Shown here piece after piece: positions 63,524 to 64,000 of a stretch of DNA of 64,000 nucleotides; position 1 is the first letter of the stretch, and every line of letters begins with the position of its first letter. The notes beneath the pieces were generated by a model that did no database searches, had not been told where the DNA came from, and saw nothing but the letters and a program-made list of their open reading frames with translations. The translations under genes were made by a program, and so were the position numbers. The DNA is taken from contig NZ_JAKIRP010000002.1 in NCBI RefSeq assembly GCF_021646545.1, forward strand, positions 248,001 through 312,000. Direction: 5' to 3'. Source of the DNA: Chitinophaga filiformis (GTDB lineage: Bacteria > Bacteroidota > Bacteroidia > Chitinophagales > Chitinophagaceae).

Positions 63524-64000
63524 ATGGAAGCAAGTAAACTCAGACGCCCTATCTTTACTTTTTTGTACTTATTTATGATAACAGGACCTGCCATTGCGCA
63601 ACAGACGGGAATTATTTATCCGCAAACTAATAAAACAGACGTTACCGACAACTACCATGGTACCATCGTTGCTGATCCGTATCGCTGGCTGGAAGATGAT
63701 AACAGTCCTGAAACAAAGGCATGGGTGAAGGCAGAGAATGCCGTTACCAGCGCTTATCTCGACAAGATCCCTTTTCGCGGAGCTGTTAAAAAGAGGCTCG
63801 AAGAATTGTGGAACTACCCCAAGATGGGTACACCATTCAAAAGAGGAGAATATTACTACCTCTTCAAAAATGATGGTCTGCAGAACCAGGCCGTGCTGTA
63901 CCGCCAGCGATCGCTGACAGGCACTCCCGAGGTCTTTATCGATCCCAACAAGTTCTCGGAAGCTGGTACTGTAGCGCTTGGAAGCCTCTCATTTTCAAAA
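63524..64000 (+). CDS. Prolyl oligopeptidase family serine peptidase, N-terminal part
   Basis: The first 159 residues are present; the gene runs off the window. A signal peptide ([20 protein letters not shown]) is followed by the S9 prolyl oligopeptidase N-terminal signature: [60 protein letters not shown]. The family cuts short Pro-containing peptides; the catalytic C-terminal hydrolase domain lies outside the window. The signal peptide suggests a periplasmic enzyme. Confidence 0.92.
   Translation, partial: MEASKLRRPIFTFLYLFMITGPAIAQQTGIIYPQTNKTDVTDNYHGTIVADPYRWLEDDNSPETKAWVKAENAVTSAYLDKIPFRGAVKKRLEELWNYPKMGTPFKRGEYYYLFKNDGLQNQAVLYRQRSLTGTPEVFIDPNKFSEAGTVALGSLSFSK

Noticed and set aside
1..64000. 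tRNA or rRNA genes
   Set aside because: No cloverleaf or rRNA-like stretch was seen in the gaps by eye; a covariance-model scan was not possible here.

Overview
The window comes from a Bacteroidota chromosome, most likely a Chitinophaga-like member of the Chitinophagaceae. The evidence is the SusC/SusD pair, promoters of the TTTG-N19-TAnnTTTG type, starts without clear Shine-Dalgarno sequences, a large TonB-dependent receptor and, above all, a type VI secretion system of the Bacteroidota kind (T6SS subtype iii). Genus is inferred; the phylum is well supported. No rRNA, tRNA, insertion sequence, integrase or CRISPR array was seen.

Layout. 1-4.3 kb: the end of a SusC gene, its SusD partner, then a beta-propeller-like lipoprotein and an outer-membrane protein. 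4.4-24.4 kb: mainly housekeeping genes (thiolase, PDH E1-beta, the cysE-cysM cysteine pair, a sigma-54 type response regulator without a DNA-binding domain, lepB, cytidine deaminase, argS, an OmpA protein, dnaK, dipeptide epimerase, a DUF6807 protein). This part ends in an unusual unit: a palindromic operator-like site, a promoter, a 22-codon mini-ORF ending in Cys-Cys-Cys-Ser, and a cysteine-free peroxiredoxin-like gene.

24.5-50.3 kb: the T6SS. A seven-gene minus-strand cargo operon carries hcp, a Tae4-type amidase, a periplasmic partner (probable immunity), vgrG, a TPR-like adaptor, a 1375-residue Rhs effector with a PAAR-like front end and a deaminase-like tip, and a probable cytoplasmic immunity gene. 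The machine genes are tssH-tssB-tssC plus a TraN/DUF4138-like protein and a lytic transglycosylase (+), tssP-tssE-tssF (-), and tssG, tssN, tssK, tssO and a second hcp (+). TssJ, TssL and TssM are absent, as expected for subtype iii. TssQ and TssR were not identified.

Two long non-coding stretches inside or beside the T6SS (34.9-36.0 and 50.3-51.7 kb) hold three related multi-arm inverted-repeat elements, a 120-bp spacerless palindrome, a six-unit 11-bp array and a four-unit 86-bp tandem repeat.

51.7-64 kb: a small membrane protein, YceI, a DoxX-like protein, a Crp-type regulator, type I pantothenate kinase, an aldehyde dehydrogenase, an AraC regulator divergent from a TonB-dependent receptor, the pfkA-pyk glycolytic pair, and the start of a prolyl oligopeptidase cut by the window edge. 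Many convergent gene pairs share strong hairpin terminators.
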